NCBI RefSeq assembly: GCF_905171765.1 | Contig: NC_053391.1 | Coordinates: forward strand, 192,582,559-192,646,558 | DNA: 64,000 nt | Origin: Bufo bufo | Lineage: Eukaryota; Chordata; Amphibia; Anura; Bufonidae | Reading direction: 5' to 3' | In this document: one piece after another, positions 43,472-55,829 of the stretch | Position numbering within the stretch: position 1 is the stretch's first letter | Layout of the letters: each line of letters begins with the position of its first letter | Notes under the pieces: model-generated | What the model was told of the DNA's origin: nothing | Databases searched by the model: none | What the model saw: only the letters and a program-made list of their open reading frames with translations | Program-made: the position numbers and the translations under genes

Positions 43472-44639
43472 TTAAGTATGGTTTCCATTAATTTCCCCAC
43501 TATTGATGTCAGGCTTACTAGCCTATAGTTGCCCGATTCCTCCCTACTACCTTTCTTGTAAATGGGCACAACATTTGCTAATTTCCAATCTTTTGGGACG
43601 ACTCCTGTTACTAGTGATTGGTTAAATAAATCTGTTAATGGTTTTGCTAGTTCACCTTTAAATAGCTTTGGGTGTATCCCATCAGGCCCCTGTGACTTAT
43701 TTGTATTCATTTTAGACAGCTGAATTAGAACCTCTTCCTCTGTAAAGACACATGCATCAAAATATTCATTAGTCTTCCTCCCTAACTGAGGTCCTTTTCC
43801 TTCATTTTCCTTTGTAAAAACTGAACAGAAGTATTCATTGAGGCAGTCAGCTAGTTTTTTATCTTCTTCCATATACCTTCCATCTTTTGTTTTTAATTTG
43901 GTAATTTCTTGTTTTAGTTTCCTTTTTTCATTTATGTATCTGAAGAATGTCTTATCACCTTTTTTCACTGACTGAGCTCATTTCTTTTCTGGCTGTGCTT
44001 TAGAAGCTCTTATAACTTGCTTGGCCTCTCTCTGCCTAATCTTATAAATTTCCCTGTCATCCTCGTATTTTTTAAAATAATTACTAAATGCTATCTTTTT
44101 ATTTTTAATGATTTTGGCCACTTCTGCTGAGTACCACAGTGGTCTCTTCCCTTTTTTGCTTTTACTGACTAGCCTAATGCAATTATCTGTTGCCTTCAAT
44201 AGTGCCACTTTTAAGTAGTCCCATTTCTCCTGGACTCCATTGAAACTGTTCCAATCTGATAGGGGCTCGTATACCTCTAATCTAATTTTAGAAAAGTCTG
44301 TTTTTCTAAAATCTAAAACTTTTGTTTTTGAGTGGTGTGACTCAGTCACTGTACTTATAGTAAACCACATTGACTGGTGATCACTAGATCCCAAGCTTTC
44401 CCCTACAGTAATATCAGATACCAAATTCCCATTTGTGAATATTAAATCTAAAATAGCCTCATTCCGGGTTAGCTCCTCAACTACTTGCTGTAGAGATAAT
44501 CCCAGTAAGGAATTTAGAATATCTGTACTCATGGCAGAACTAGTTATTTTGGTTTTCCAGTTTACATCAGGAAGATTAAAGTCTCCCATAATGATAACTT
44601 CCCCTTTCAATGTAACCTATGTGCTATTGGCATCTTCTG

Positions 44640-44900
44640 GCATTGTTCCTCTCCAACACTGTAACCAGTAGACTCAGCACCAAATGGCAGATCCTTGCAT
44701 TACTTCTCCCAGGAACGGTGTCTTGTATTTAGGTCCATTACATGAAGCCTCTCGAACACTGTAACTAGCAGACTCAGCACCAAATGGCAGATTCTTGCAT
44801 TACGTCTCTCAGGAATGGAATCTTTAATTTAGGTCCATTACATGGAGCTTCTCCAAGACTGTAACCAGCAGACTCAGCACCAAATGGTGGAACAGTGCCC
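44640..44900. repeat. Tandem repeat, 100-bp unit
   Basis: Three units, with caaatggcag/caaatggtgg at 44681, 44781 and 44881. A fourth partial unit lies at about 40003-40047, on the other side of the CR1 insertion. Confidence 0.85.
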
Positions 44901-45600
44901 TTTATTGACTAAGCATCACCCAGTGGAGCATCTCTGGAAGCATGCCAAACATGCTCACTGCTGCTGCGGTTCACATGAACACCACCTATAAGCATGGCAG
45001 ACAGGGAAAGTAATTTTTTTACAAAAAAAGCAAAAATGTAAAATCACCATGTCAGGAAAGGGTTAAATGGGGTTAAGCCCGATATCAAGCAGAACCACTG
45101 TACAATGTACAGTGATGTGCTCGGTAAGCTGTATGAACGCGTGGTGCTTACAGGAGTGTTGGTGCCTTCTCACACAGCTGATCGGCAGGGGTCCTGGGTG
45201 TCAGACCTGTCAGCAGATTGGCAATGTACCCCACCGGGAAGTTTCCTGGTGGGCCAATTGCCTAAAGTATGCTGTGGGCTGGCATCACTTTCCTTTTACA
45301 CATGGATGGTAAGATTACAGCAGGGCCAGCGGTGGACCGGTGCCCTCACTATTATGCTCCATTGTGCCTGCCCCTGAATCTGATAAATGCGCCCGCCCAA
45401 GAACCTCCTACTGTCAGGTCCTTAGACAGCAGGACAGAGATCACACTCTAACTTCCGGATGTCAAAGGACCTTTGGCTCCTCCCACTCCCAGCATCAACG
45501 TGATTGACGCTATGTCGTCCTTTCTACAGCTCCTACTCCATGACACAGGCCAGAAGAAGCTGCTACATGTATGGGGTGAGATTTTTTTTTGGGGCCAGCC
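44900..45600. other. Unassigned intergenic DNA
   Basis: Nothing recognised. Short frames around 45067-45451 are not convincing. Confidence 0.4.
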
Positions 45601-45639
45601 ATTTGACAATAAGGGAGTTTCGGAGCAGGGTGCATTAAG

Positions 45640-46520
45640 GTGACCACTATAATGATATTACTAGGGGCATTACTGGGGCAGGGAGGCATTACTGGGGAAG
45701 CTATAGTGACATTACTGGGGGTGGGGGGCATTACTGTGACCATTATTTGGACATTACTGGGGGCGGGGGGGGCATTACTGTAACCATTATAGGTACATTA
45801 CTGGGGGCAGGAGGGCATTACTGTGACCATTATAGGTACATTACGGGGGGCAGGGGTGATTACTATGACTATTATAGGTACATTACTCAGGGCAGGGGGG
45901 GCATTACTGTGACCATTATAGGGACATTACTGGGAGCAGGGGGGGAATTACTGTGACCATTATAGTGACATTACTGGGGCAGAGAGGGTGCATTGCGGTG
46001 GCCACTATAGGGACATTTCTGCGGGCAGGGGAGGAATTACTGGGGAGCTATAGGGAAATTACTGGGGGCAGGGGGAAATTACTGGGGGCTCTATAGGGAC
46101 ATTACTGGAGGAGGGGGGGCAATACTTTGACCATTATAGGGACATTACTGGGGGCAGGGGGAAATTGCTGTGGCCACTATATGGATATTCCTGGGCCAGA
46201 GGGGACATAACTGGAGGGCAAGGGTAGGACATTACTGGGGACATTATTATTACTGAGGGCACTGTGGGCATCATTATTACTGGAGGCACAATATGGGGCA
46301 TTATTATTATTACGAGGGCACAGTACAATACATAATATTAATACTGGGGCATTATTATAACATGAGGTTGAATTTTTAATACTGTGGCATTATTAATATT
46401 GGGGGCACTGTGGGGACATTGATATTACTGGGGCACTGGGGGCACTATTATTATTACTGGGGGAATTATAGGTGGCACTTTGTTGTTGCTGGGGCAGGGA
46501 TTATTGTCACTGGGTCTCTA
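45640..46520. repeat. G-rich degenerate minisatellite
   Basis: Many variants of gggacattactgggggcagg and cattactgtgaccattatag in roughly 50-60-bp units. Runs of four to eight G occur throughout, so quadruplex formation on the plus strand is possible. The glycine-rich frame at 45747-45956 is a by-product. Confidence 0.85.
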
Positions 46521-47201
46521 TAGGGGCATAATTACTTTTACAGTATATTATTTGGGGGCATTGGGGAACAAAGCAGGCTCAGTATTGGAGTAGCAGCAGG
46601 ATAACAATGTTGGGGCACAATGGTGGGGAGGATTATGGAAATTTGAGGACTCTGTGTGTGAGATGTCTGTGTGTCAAACTCTGCAGAGATGGAACATGGC
46701 TAGAAGATGTCATCATGTGTTGTTTGGTCATAACGGAGAAGATGAGGAAAATCATGTCTACATCAGAGGAGACATCACTGGATGTGAGATGTATGTGACG
46801 CTGTATGTATAGTTACACTGAAAGACCAGTCAGAATGCTGAAGGTAGGGCTGGCTCTGTGCTGTTGCCTGTGTATTTACTCTTCATCCCCTTTCTCCATA
46901 TCTTAAGTAGAGACAAGTGGAGGAGGAGGACAGGACATAGCAGTTGGCACTGGCCACTACAGAGGGGTATCTTCTAGAGAGGTCTTAGTTTTTTCTGGAG
47001 CAGTATACTGTGCTGCACTGAACCAAATACAAAATTGCAGCTTGATATACTGTTCACTCTATGGTATTTCTGGCCCTGCCTACTCATCTCATGTTGGCCC
47101 CACCTTCTATCAATCTGGGCCTGCCCACAACATAGGGCCACTTTTTTTTTTCCAGGGCCGCTTTTAATTCCCCCTGCCCAATAATCAGATACTGAGGATA
47201 G
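46521..47201. other. Unassigned intergenic DNA
   Basis: No gene or element recognised. The end (gatactgaggataggtcatc) matches the fold-back family seen at 15627-16041 and continues after hAT copy B. Confidence 0.4.
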
Positions 47202-48114
47202 GTCATCAGTAGAGATGAGCGAATTTCTCAAAAATTCAATTCGGTCGGTTTAACAAATTTTCTAAAACGATTCAATTCGATCCGAATTAATTTGTGGCGA
47301 ATCGCATTAAAAAGCAGCTATTTCATGGCTGCAGAGAGGCTTTATAGTGGTCTAGAACATTGTGTCTTGCAGCAACACGCATGCGGAGTCTGCTGTGGTA
47401 GTGAAACAATACTGTGAAGCAGTATGACACGCAGATGACAGGCATCATCACTTTTTAGAATCACTGTACACTGCCTAACAGGTCGATGTTAGCGTCAGGT
47501 AAAAAGAACCGTGCAGAGGCCCAAGATCCTACTATAGCGTAAAAGAACGCACTTCTTTTACACCGTCGTCAGCTGATTCCCCATAGATGTCTACAGAACC
47601 TGTTCTATTAAACGCTTATACAAGTAGAGCCCCCCTGACAGAGTGAAGAGGGTGGCAGCAGTAAGTTTGTGTTGACCTCACAGATTATTTTGCCCTTCCT
47701 CTGATCCATCAGAACAATAACCCCCCAAAAAACAGATCCTGTCTGTTGAGCATCCGCCTTAACTCGGTCAGCATTTGGTCAGTAATCCATCAGTATTGCT
47801 AATGTAAAAAAAAAAAACAGGAGTTGATCGAAAACAGAGATGACACGTGAATGGAATATTTGCATGTCTTCTGTGTTTTGTACCCACTACTGCTTTTGGC
47901 TACCAAATCAATCCAATTCTGATTGGACCATACAGGCCTTACAGCTGCTACACAGACAGAATCCGTTGTGTGTCTCATTTTTCCTTCCTTCTGACAGAAG
48001 AACGTTCAAATAAATGATGCTGTCAACCAGGCCAAAAAGGCAAAATAGTGACCCAGTCATGAAGTGGGGAGGGTGGGAACAGCATGAGAAGTCCACAGAG
48101 TGGCCCAATGACAT

Positions 48115-48510
48115 AGTTTGCAGGTGGCAGCAGCATCAGGAGACCACAGAGTGGAAATGTGACATAGTGTGGAGGTGGCAGCAGCATCAGGAGACCACAG
48201 AGTGGCACAATGATAGAGTGTGGAGGTGGCAACAGCAGCATAAGGAGGTCACAGAGTGGCAAGGTGACATAATGTTGAGGTAGCAGCAGCATCAGGAGAC
48301 CACAGAGTAGCAAGGTGACATAGTGTGAAGGTGTCAGCAGCATAAGGAGACCACAGAGTGGCAAGGTGATATAGTGTGGAGGTGGCAGCAGCATCAGGAG
48401 ACCACAGAGTGGCAAGGTGACATAGTGTGGAGGTGGCAGCAGAATCAGGAGACCACAGAGTGGTAAGGTGACATAGTGTGGAGGTGGCAGCAGCAGCATC
48501 AGGAGACCAT
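48115..48510. repeat. Minisatellite, 51-bp unit
   Basis: Seven to eight units containing accacagagtggcaaggtga and gtggaggtggcagcagcatc, spaced 51 bp with 3-bp variants. Because the period is divisible by three it opens long frames on the minus strand (48023-48499, 17-residue repeats). These are not evidence of a gene. Confidence 0.9.
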
Positions 48511-48699
48511 AGAGTGACCCGCTGACAGAGTGGGGAGGTGGGTGGCACTAACAGTACCTGCTGATGATGGTGGGTTTAAGAAGGAGCACTTGGCATCAGA
48601 TGTGTGGCATTACGCGGGTGGCAGTATCAGAATAGTAGCTGAGCCAGGTAGTCAGAAGAAACCGGTCTCTTTTGTCAAGGTTTGGGTGAGACAGCACGG

Positions 48700-51600
48700 A
48701 TGATCAGGCATTGGTGGGTGGAATTCCCGGTTGATCCACGCCTGATTCATCTTGACAAAGGTCAATTTCTCCACAGGACAAGCGAGTTCTCCTTGGGGTA
48801 ACTATGGCCCCCGCCGCGCTAAGCACCCACTCTGATGCCACACTACTAGCCGGGCAGGACAGCTTTTCCAAGGCAAACTCGGCCAGTTGCGGCCACAAAT
48901 CCAGTTTGGCTGCCCAGTATTCCAGCAGATCTTCAATGACGGCTGGCAGGGTGCACACCAAGTATGCCAACCCCAGCTGGTTCAGGTCCTGCTCTATGTC
49001 TAGCTGCTGGTGAGTAGTTTCTTCACTATGCGTGTGAAGAAAGCTTCTCATCAGAGACTCTAGACTCTAGGCTGCTGCTGATGGAGTACTGCTCCTGCCA
49101 CCCCCTTCCTGCAGCCATGGCAGTGGAATGTGAGCTCAGAGGGCCCCCCGGTCAGACCTGCGAGAAGATGTACGATTGCGCAGATAGGCAGCGGACAACT
49201 GACTACATAGGATGTCTCTATAGTAGTTCAGTTTGTCCTCCCTCTCAGTGGGTGTAAAAAAGACTGCCATTTTGGACCGGTAGTTAGGGTTTAACATGGT
49301 GGAGAGCCAGTAGTCATTCCTCTGCGGAATAATGACAATTCGGCTGTCACTACGCAAGAAAGTGTGCATGCATCGGGCTATTTGTGCAAGTGACTCGGAG
49401 GGACTCCCTGCCTCCATCACCACTGCATACTGCCATGGTGTGTCTGCGTCATCTGCCTCATCTTCCTCATCTCCCTCTTGTTCCTCCGGCTGCTCCTGCT
49501 GCTTCTCTCCTGTCACCTGTGTAGAAAAAACACCCAATTCGCTACACATTGCTTGTGCTCCAATGTCCTCTTCCTCCTACTCCTCCAGTTCAGCCCCCAC
49601 AGGGCTCATATGGCCGTGAGATGTAGGCGCCACGTCTCCAGTCCCCTGACCAGCCATATTTACCAGCATCTTTTCCAGTATATGAATCAGTGGATTGACA
49701 TTGTTCATCCCATAGTACTGGCGACTGACAAATAAAGTGGCCTCCTCAAAGGGCCTGAGCAAACTGCAGGTGTCACGCATTAGCTGCCACTGGCTAACAT
49801 CGAAGTTACACAGTGGAGTACCTCTGTCCACCTGTATCATCAAGAAATCGTTTGTGGCCTTTCTCTGTTCGTACAGTCGGTCCAACAAATATCAGCCTAT
49901 GTTGTGGGATGCCGATTTGGCGCTGTAGCTCAAGGAGGGTGTGCTTGGCGGTGCTTGGAAGACTTCAGGAAACGCTTGACAACCAGATTGAACACGTGCA
50001 CCATGCAGGGCGCATGGCTCAGCACTCCTTGATGCAGCGCCGACACTGTGTTCTTCCCATTGTCGGTCACCATGGTTCAGATTCTGAGTTGTCGCAGAGA
50101 AAGCCAGGATTCGATTTCTTGATGAAGGACACTGAGCAGTTCCTCCTCTGTGTGAGTCTGTTCGCAAACTAGGTGCAGAACAGCGTGACGCAAACTAGGT
50201 GCAGAACAGCGTGACATCGCCGTGCCCTGCACATGTGGTATGCTGGTGGGGCACTGTGAATTGTCCCTGCAGTGGAGGCTGAGGACAAGGTGGAGGATGA
50301 GGAGGCAGAGGCGGACATTGTCGCAGGACCAATGGCGTGAGAACGTGGAGGCGGAAGCGCCGTTAACCTGGCCAAGTTTCTGGTTTGGCTGGGCAGAAAC
50401 CACATTTACCCAGTGGGCCGTAAAGGACATATACTGTATTGTCCTTGACCATAGTTACAGCTCCACACGTTGGCGCTGCCGTGCACTTTGGCAGACAAGG
50501 ACAGGCTCAAGGACAGGCCCACATTCTGTTCTACATGTGTGTGCAGGGCTGGTACTGCCTTTTTGGCAAAGAAATTATGGATTGGGACTCTTCACATCGG
50601 CTCGGCACAAGCCATCAGTTCTCTTAAAGGTGCAGAGTCCACCACTTGGAAACGGAGGGACTGTAGTACCAACAACTTGGCCAGGATCACATTCAGCTTC
50701 TGCGCCGTTGGATGAGTGAACGCATACTATTGTCTCTTGGCAATCGCTTCGGTGATAGATTGCTGATGGAATAACTGACTAGGAGGAGCAGGAGCATCAG
50801 GCCCAGCAGATGATGGGAAAGACAGACAGCTTACTTCGGCTGAGGTGATGGAGCCTTGACTGCCTGAAATCGGGCGCATACCACTGGGTGATGCAGCGGT
50901 TGCTGTGGCAGGCTGGACCACCACATTGGAGCCACGGTTCTCCCAGGCCACTTTATAGTGACACTGTACATGTTGATGCAAGCCCGTGGTGCCAACATTG
51001 GCACCCTGGCAACGCTTCACCTTCTGCCCACAGATTCGACAAATGGCCATGTTCACCTCCCCCGGCGGCTTAACAAAAAACTGCCACACGCCAAGTAGTT
51101 GATTTTACCTCCAACACTCCGCACTGACTGGCTGCTACCGCCACTGCATCCGTGAACCCTTGCACCACCACTTTCCGGGCCTTAAGGCTCCTGCAAAGCG
51201 GGTAATCTACACTGGGCATGTTTGGCTCCCGACCTCACACTGCTGCCACCCTGCTGACTCCCGGCCACGCTACCGACTTGCTGGCTCCGCCACTGCCTCA
51301 CGCGCAAGTTGCCACCCCTTTCTCGCGATGATGACGAAGCCCCAAATGTGATTGGCTACATCATCACCGAGTACTGTCTGCACGTCACTGATGTTCTCCT
51401 CAACTGTCTGAGCCAGGAGCCTGACGCTCGCAACACCAGCTCCCACGCCATTCTCCTCATCACTACTTGCCCGCCTACATGAAGAAGTGGCGGATGTCTC
51501 CTCGGATCTTTGCTGGGCAGTAGCTGCTGACTGTCCTCTAGTAGCTCGTCCTCACTGTATAGTGGAGCTGAGCCCACAGCATATAGCATTTCTCTAGCTG

Positions 51601-51937
51601 AGTAAACAAAAACGGACAGAGGCAGGTTGAGGACAGGTGAGGGCACAGGGCCTGCTCCAGGGCCATGCCAACTAAGGGTTGTGTCTGACAAACCCACCGA
51701 CTCTTGGCTGGGGGTGTCTGATGTCACTTGTGACTAAGTCGAAGATCGAGTCAACCATTTAAGAACCGCTGGGTTGCTGGTCAAGACACGACCGCTAGCT
51801 GACACTGGGAGCTCAGGCCTCTCGAAGTGACCCCTGTTGCCAGACTCCCTTATTCTGCTGTTACCTGTGCCTGCGCCAGAAACATTTAGGCCTCTGCCCC
51901 TCCCCTGTGCAGGGCCTATCACTTCTCTGTCTGACAT
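48700..51937 (-). pseudogene. hAT transposase, broken (copy B)
   Basis: Starts at ATG 51937 (MSDREVIGPAQG). The best BED zinc finger of the window is at 50880-51089: WQFFVKPPGEVNMAICRICG with C-x2-C, then GLHQHVQCHYK supplying the two histidines. Later pieces are NFDVSQWQLMRDTC (about 49780-49830), the hAT core motif WLSTMLNPNYRSK (about 49290) and the dimerisation region LAEFALEKLSCPASSVASEW near 48850-48900. There SER of the family has become SEW. At least eight frame changes or stops occur, so no enzyme is made. Confidence 0.82.
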
Positions 51938-51959
51938 ACTTTTAGATAAAATAAGTAAA

Positions 51960-54480
51960 AAAAAGGGAATTAATACATGCAAAAAAGGGCTGTAATTTTC
52001 TCACTTCACCACACAACGGCTAATAAGCACCTTTTTTCTCCCACTAATACACAACAAAAAAAGGCTTTAGAACATATAACTGTGGCCATGAACAGCAAAT
52101 AATACTTTTTTTTGCCTCTAATACATGCCAAAAAGGGCTATAATTTTCCCACTTCACCACACAACGACTAATAAGCCTTTTTTCTTTTTCCCCATTAATA
52201 CACACCAAAAATAGGCTTTAGAACATAACTGCGACCGTGAATGGCAAATAAAGTTTTTTTTTTGCCACTAATACATGCCAAAAAGGGCTTTAATTTTCTC
52301 ACTTCACCACACAACAGCTAATAAGCACCTTCTTTTCCCCCCACTAATACACGACAAAAACTGCTTTAATTTTCTCACTTCACCATACAACAGCTAATAA
52401 GCCCCTTTTTTTCTCCAATAATACACGCCAAAAAAGGCTTTAGAACATATAACTGCAGCCGTGAACGGCAAATAAAGTTTTTTTTTTTGCCACTAATGCA
52501 CGCCAAAAAGGGCTGTAATTTTCTCACTTCACCACACAACGGCTAATAAGCCCTTTTTCTTTTTCCCCACTAATACACGCCAATAAAAGGCTTTAGAACA
52601 TATAACTGCGGCCATGAACGGCAAAAAATAAAAAAAATTTGCCACTAGTACACACCAAATAAGTCTGTAATTTTCTCACTTCACCACACAATGGCTAATA
52701 AGCCATTTTTCTTTTCCCCACTAATACACACCAAAAAAAAGCTTCCATATAAACTGCGGCTGTGAACGGCAAATAAAGTTTTTTTTTTGCCACTTATACA
52801 CGCCAAAAAGGGCTTTAATTTTCTCACTTCATCACACAACGACTAATAAGCCCTTTTTCTTTTTCCCCACTAATACACGCCAATAAAACGCTTTAGAACA
52901 TATAACTGCGGCCGTGAACGGCAAATAATAATTTTTTTTTACCACTAGTACACACCAAATAAGTCTGTAATTTTCTCACTTCACCACACAACGACTAATA
53001 AGCCCTTTTTCTTTTTCCCCACTAATACACGCCAAAAAGGGCTTTAAAACATATAACTGCGGCCATGAACGGCAAATAATTTTTTTTTGCCACTAATACA
53101 TGCCAAAATGGGCAAAAAGGGCTATAATTTGCTCACTTCACCACACAACGGCTAATAAGCCCCTTTTTTCCCCCACTAATACAAAAGGCTTTAGAACATA
53201 TAACTGTGGCCATGAATGGCAAATAAAGTATTTTTTTTCCACTAATACACGCCAAAAATGGCTGTAATTTTCCCACTTCACCACACAACGGCTAATAAGC
53301 CATTTTTCTTTTCCCCACTGTAACGGATCTCCTAGCACCCCGACCGGGTACCTCCGTTGATAGATGCTCCTAGTGCTTCCCGAGGTCCCCAAGCACTCCA
53401 CTTGACACCGTAAGCGCTGCAGACCCCACGAACCGCCGAAGTTTGGTTGAGGTCTCACCGTCTCCTACCCACACTGGACCTACGACAAGGCTCCAGGCTC
53501 CAGTGGGGGAACCTCTCCCAAATTCCGAGAGCAGGAACAGCTCTTACAAGAGCTAGTAGTTATGCCAGGGGAGTATAGCAAATCTTCAGCGTATAGCAAT
53601 CCCCCATTGTCGATCAGTTACCCAAACACCAGCCTCAACATGGTAAAGGGTAAAACAGGAACTCTTTATTTGAACACACAAGCTTTGATTTATACACATT
53701 TTCCAACAAGGTTACCACCCACAGGGTTTTGTAAAAACAGCCAATAACCACGTACAATACACTCAGACACTCCCACACAAAATCCTCCCCTCTGCCCGTG
53801 ATCCAATTACCTCACTCTGGGTTGATGCAATCATCACAGGCAGGAGAATACACAATGTCTTCTGTTCTGGAGACAACAGAGACATAATTCAATTATCTCT
53901 CAGGACAAAGGACATCGCCAATACACACAGAAAGACAATGGAACAGACCTCACGTATACAATGTCCCACCCTTTTCAATACACATAGTCATTTAACATCC
54001 CAAAATGGCACGAATTAGACCAGGGGTTCAAGTTAATACAAGTCCTTTGTGATCAAAGGAAGCCTGGCTGATGAGAGGGCCAATAATCCTGGGGCAAGAG
54101 GCTGGTAGCCAGGCCCCTCCAAAACCCAGTAGCGAGGTTGGTTTCGCCACACCCACTAATACACACCAAAAAAAAGCTTCCATATAAACTGCGGCTGTGA
54201 ACGGCAAATAAAGTTTTTTTTTTGCCACTAATACACGCCAAAAAGGGCTTTAATTTTCTCACTTCATCACACAACGGCTAATAAGCCCTTTTTCTTTTTC
54301 TTCACTAATACACACCAAAAAAAGGCTTTAGAACAGATAACTGCAGCCTTGAACAGCAAATAATATATTTTTTTGCCACTAATACACGCCAAAAAGGGCT
54401 GTAATTTTCTCACTTCACCACACAACGGCTAATAAGCCCCTTTTTCCCCCACTAATACACGACAAAAAAAGGCTTTAGAA
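51960..54480. repeat. hAT leader array, about 150-bp unit, 12 copies
   Basis: The phrase cttcaccacacaac occurs at 52004, 52152, 52302, 52378, 52527, 52678, 52827, 52978, 53135, 53275, 54262 and 54412, mostly 148-157 bp apart, with one half unit. Each unit has ggctttagaacatataactg, a gccgtgaacggc near-palindrome and a poly-T run. Copy A has only about three half units. Confidence 0.9.
53319..54151 (-). mobile_element. Solo LTR with perfect 5-bp duplication
   Basis: cccac flanks both sides (53314-53318 and 54152-54156). On the minus strand it starts TGTGGCGAAACCAACC and ends GATCCGTTACA. A minus-strand AATAAA lies near 53665 (plus strand ctctttatttg). 833 bp, inserted within a repeat unit of the hAT array. 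Confidence 0.88.
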
Positions 54481-55097
54481 CATACATATATAACTGCACC
54501 GCACAAGGACTAATAAGACCCCAATAACAAGAAGCGGTTTGCTGGAATTACAAACCCGAAATGAGCAGCAGTATAATGGCAATTTAGATCCGCAGTCAGT
54601 GCAGCAAGGTGTGATAGGATTGTTCCTATCACACAGGCTGTACACTCCCCTATTGGACCCTGTTCTCCTTTTATAGTGTGGAATAATTCCTCCCTATCCT
54701 TTCCCTAAACTTCTATTGCTTTAAAAGTTTTAAAGTCTTTTCTAACACTGTCCCTAGCGCCTGCTAACATCTCTCCCTGCACTAAGTACACTTGAAAATG
54801 GCTGAATCCAAGATGGCTGAGGCTATTTATAGGGCTGTGACATCACTGACTGCTGATTGGCTGCATGCATGGCATTGTGGGTCATCCCTCGTTCCCAGAG
54901 TTATTTACTCCATGTCCTAACACGTGCAGCAGCCATTTTAGGAAAAAATGCAATTCGTTACCACGAAGCGTGAGGAAATTTGGATTTGGTGCGAATCAAA
55001 TAATTCCTGAAATTCGGATAGAATTCCACTTTGTCAGCTTTGATTCGCTCATCTTTAGTCATCAGTATAAAAATTTCAGAAAACACCTTTAATGGTA

Positions 55098-55403
55098 ATT
55101 AGTGATGGACGAACATCGGCCAGGACGATTCACAAACGCGCGAACGCGATCAAATGTTCGCGAACCGCAAGTTTGCGGCGGGCCCCATTCACTTTAATAG
55201 CAGGCGAACCTGAAAAACCTTCAAGTCATATTTGCAACCACCAAATACTTACTAGAAGTGAACAAATCGTCCCAGCCAGGAAGAACCCTGTCATCCACAG
55301 TACTGCCTGATTCTTTGGTGCTACGCACTGGTTTCTGATCCCTGTGCGTTAGCTGGCAACTACTCAGGGCTGCTCCAGGAGGTAGTGGGCTCAAAAATTG
55401 TGT
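55098..55403. repeat. Fragment of a family-C hAT terminus
   Basis: Begins TAGTGATGGACGAACATCG and shares taaaaccttca-type and caaatacttactagaagtg blocks with the next copy starting at 55543. The remainder of the element is missing. Confidence 0.6.
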
Positions 55404-55500
55404 GTCATGCAAAAAGACAACAACCCAAAGCATACAAGTCAATCAAAAAATGGTTAAAGCAAAATAAAGTTAAAGTTTTAGAATAGTCAAGTCAATGCAA
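55404..55500 (+). pseudogene. Fossil of a Tc1 transposase core
   Basis: One frame reads QKDNNPKHTSQS. After a frameshift the next reads SIKKWLKQNKVKVLE and a stop. Together they cover the second catalytic aspartate and following helix of a Tc1 enzyme. It is a family different from X, Y and Z, heavily decayed. Confidence 0.65.
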
Positions 55501-55829
55501 TGGGCTAAATTCTCTCCCAGCTGAAGTGCAGGACTAATCTTTAGTGATGGACGAACATCATCCGAGACGTTTCGCGAACGCGAATGCGCGTTCGCGATCA
55601 AATGTTCGCGAACCACGCTATCGCGGCGGGCCCCAGTCACTTGAAAAACCTTCATGTTATCTTTGCAGCAACAAAATACTTACTAGAAGTGCACAAATAG
55701 TCCCACAACATGGACAGTGACATACTAGAGGGGGATCAATGGCAAAAATTCCCACAAAAAATATGTATTTTAATCAGGGGCCATTTTTATGTGTCTTAAA
55801 GGGAAACTGTCAAAAATTTGCCCTGCTGG

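Larger units (their letters stand above)
41160..44610 (-). pseudogene. CR1 endonuclease and reverse transcriptase, fragmented
   Basis: From 5' to 3' on the minus strand: an AP-endonuclease C-terminus with IIMGDFNLPDVNW and a SDHQSMWF motif (43978-44610); after one TGA a linker and reverse transcriptase fingers with KSQGPDGIHPKLF (to about 43476); TSGRSCQTNLIDFF (42878-42980); the palm with DFSKAFDTVPH, VPQGSVLGPILLNIFI and the catalytic FADDTK (41585-41978); and a C-terminal piece (41160-41558). Stops, a frameshift near 41580 and two large insertions kill it. The N-terminal endonuclease half and ORF1 are missing. Confidence 0.88.
40048..44612 (-). mobile_element. CR1 LINE, minus strand, with three insertions
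   Basis: The 3' tail (complement of acatagaaacatagaatg) and reverse transcriptase match the CR1 at 30348-31776, but this copy reaches further 5', into the endonuclease. It is interrupted by a solo LTR in the 3' tail (40061-40804), a tandem insert (41995-42862) and a palindromic MITE (42995-43471). It landed within a 100-bp tandem repeat whose units flank both ends. Confidence 0.85.
47210..55057 (-). mobile_element. hAT element, copy B, complete with 8-bp duplication
   Basis: gtcatcag is found immediately outside both ends (47202-47209 and 55058-55065). The termini are TAGAGATGAGCGAAT on the left and, on the minus strand, TAAAGATGAGCGAAT at the right. Promoter, leader and coding remnants are homologous to copy A. 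In the direction of transcription it has a TATAAATA-containing 5' region (about 54830), an array of about 150-bp repeats (51960-54480), a broken transposase (48700-51937), a 51-bp minisatellite (48115-48510) and a 3' terminal region. A solo LTR interrupts the array. Confidence 0.9.

Noticed and set aside
45747..45956. Glycine- and tyrosine-rich 69-codon frame
   Set aside because: It arises from the G-rich minisatellite at 45640-46520 and changes with unit variants.
48023..48499. 158-codon frame of 17-residue repeats
   Set aside because: It is produced by a 51-bp minisatellite whose period is divisible by three. It has no start context and the frame is not conserved in hAT copy A.
51960..54480. 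Regular repeats considered as a CRISPR array
   Set aside because: The genome is vertebrate, units are about 150 bp without unique spacers, and the array is part of a hAT element.
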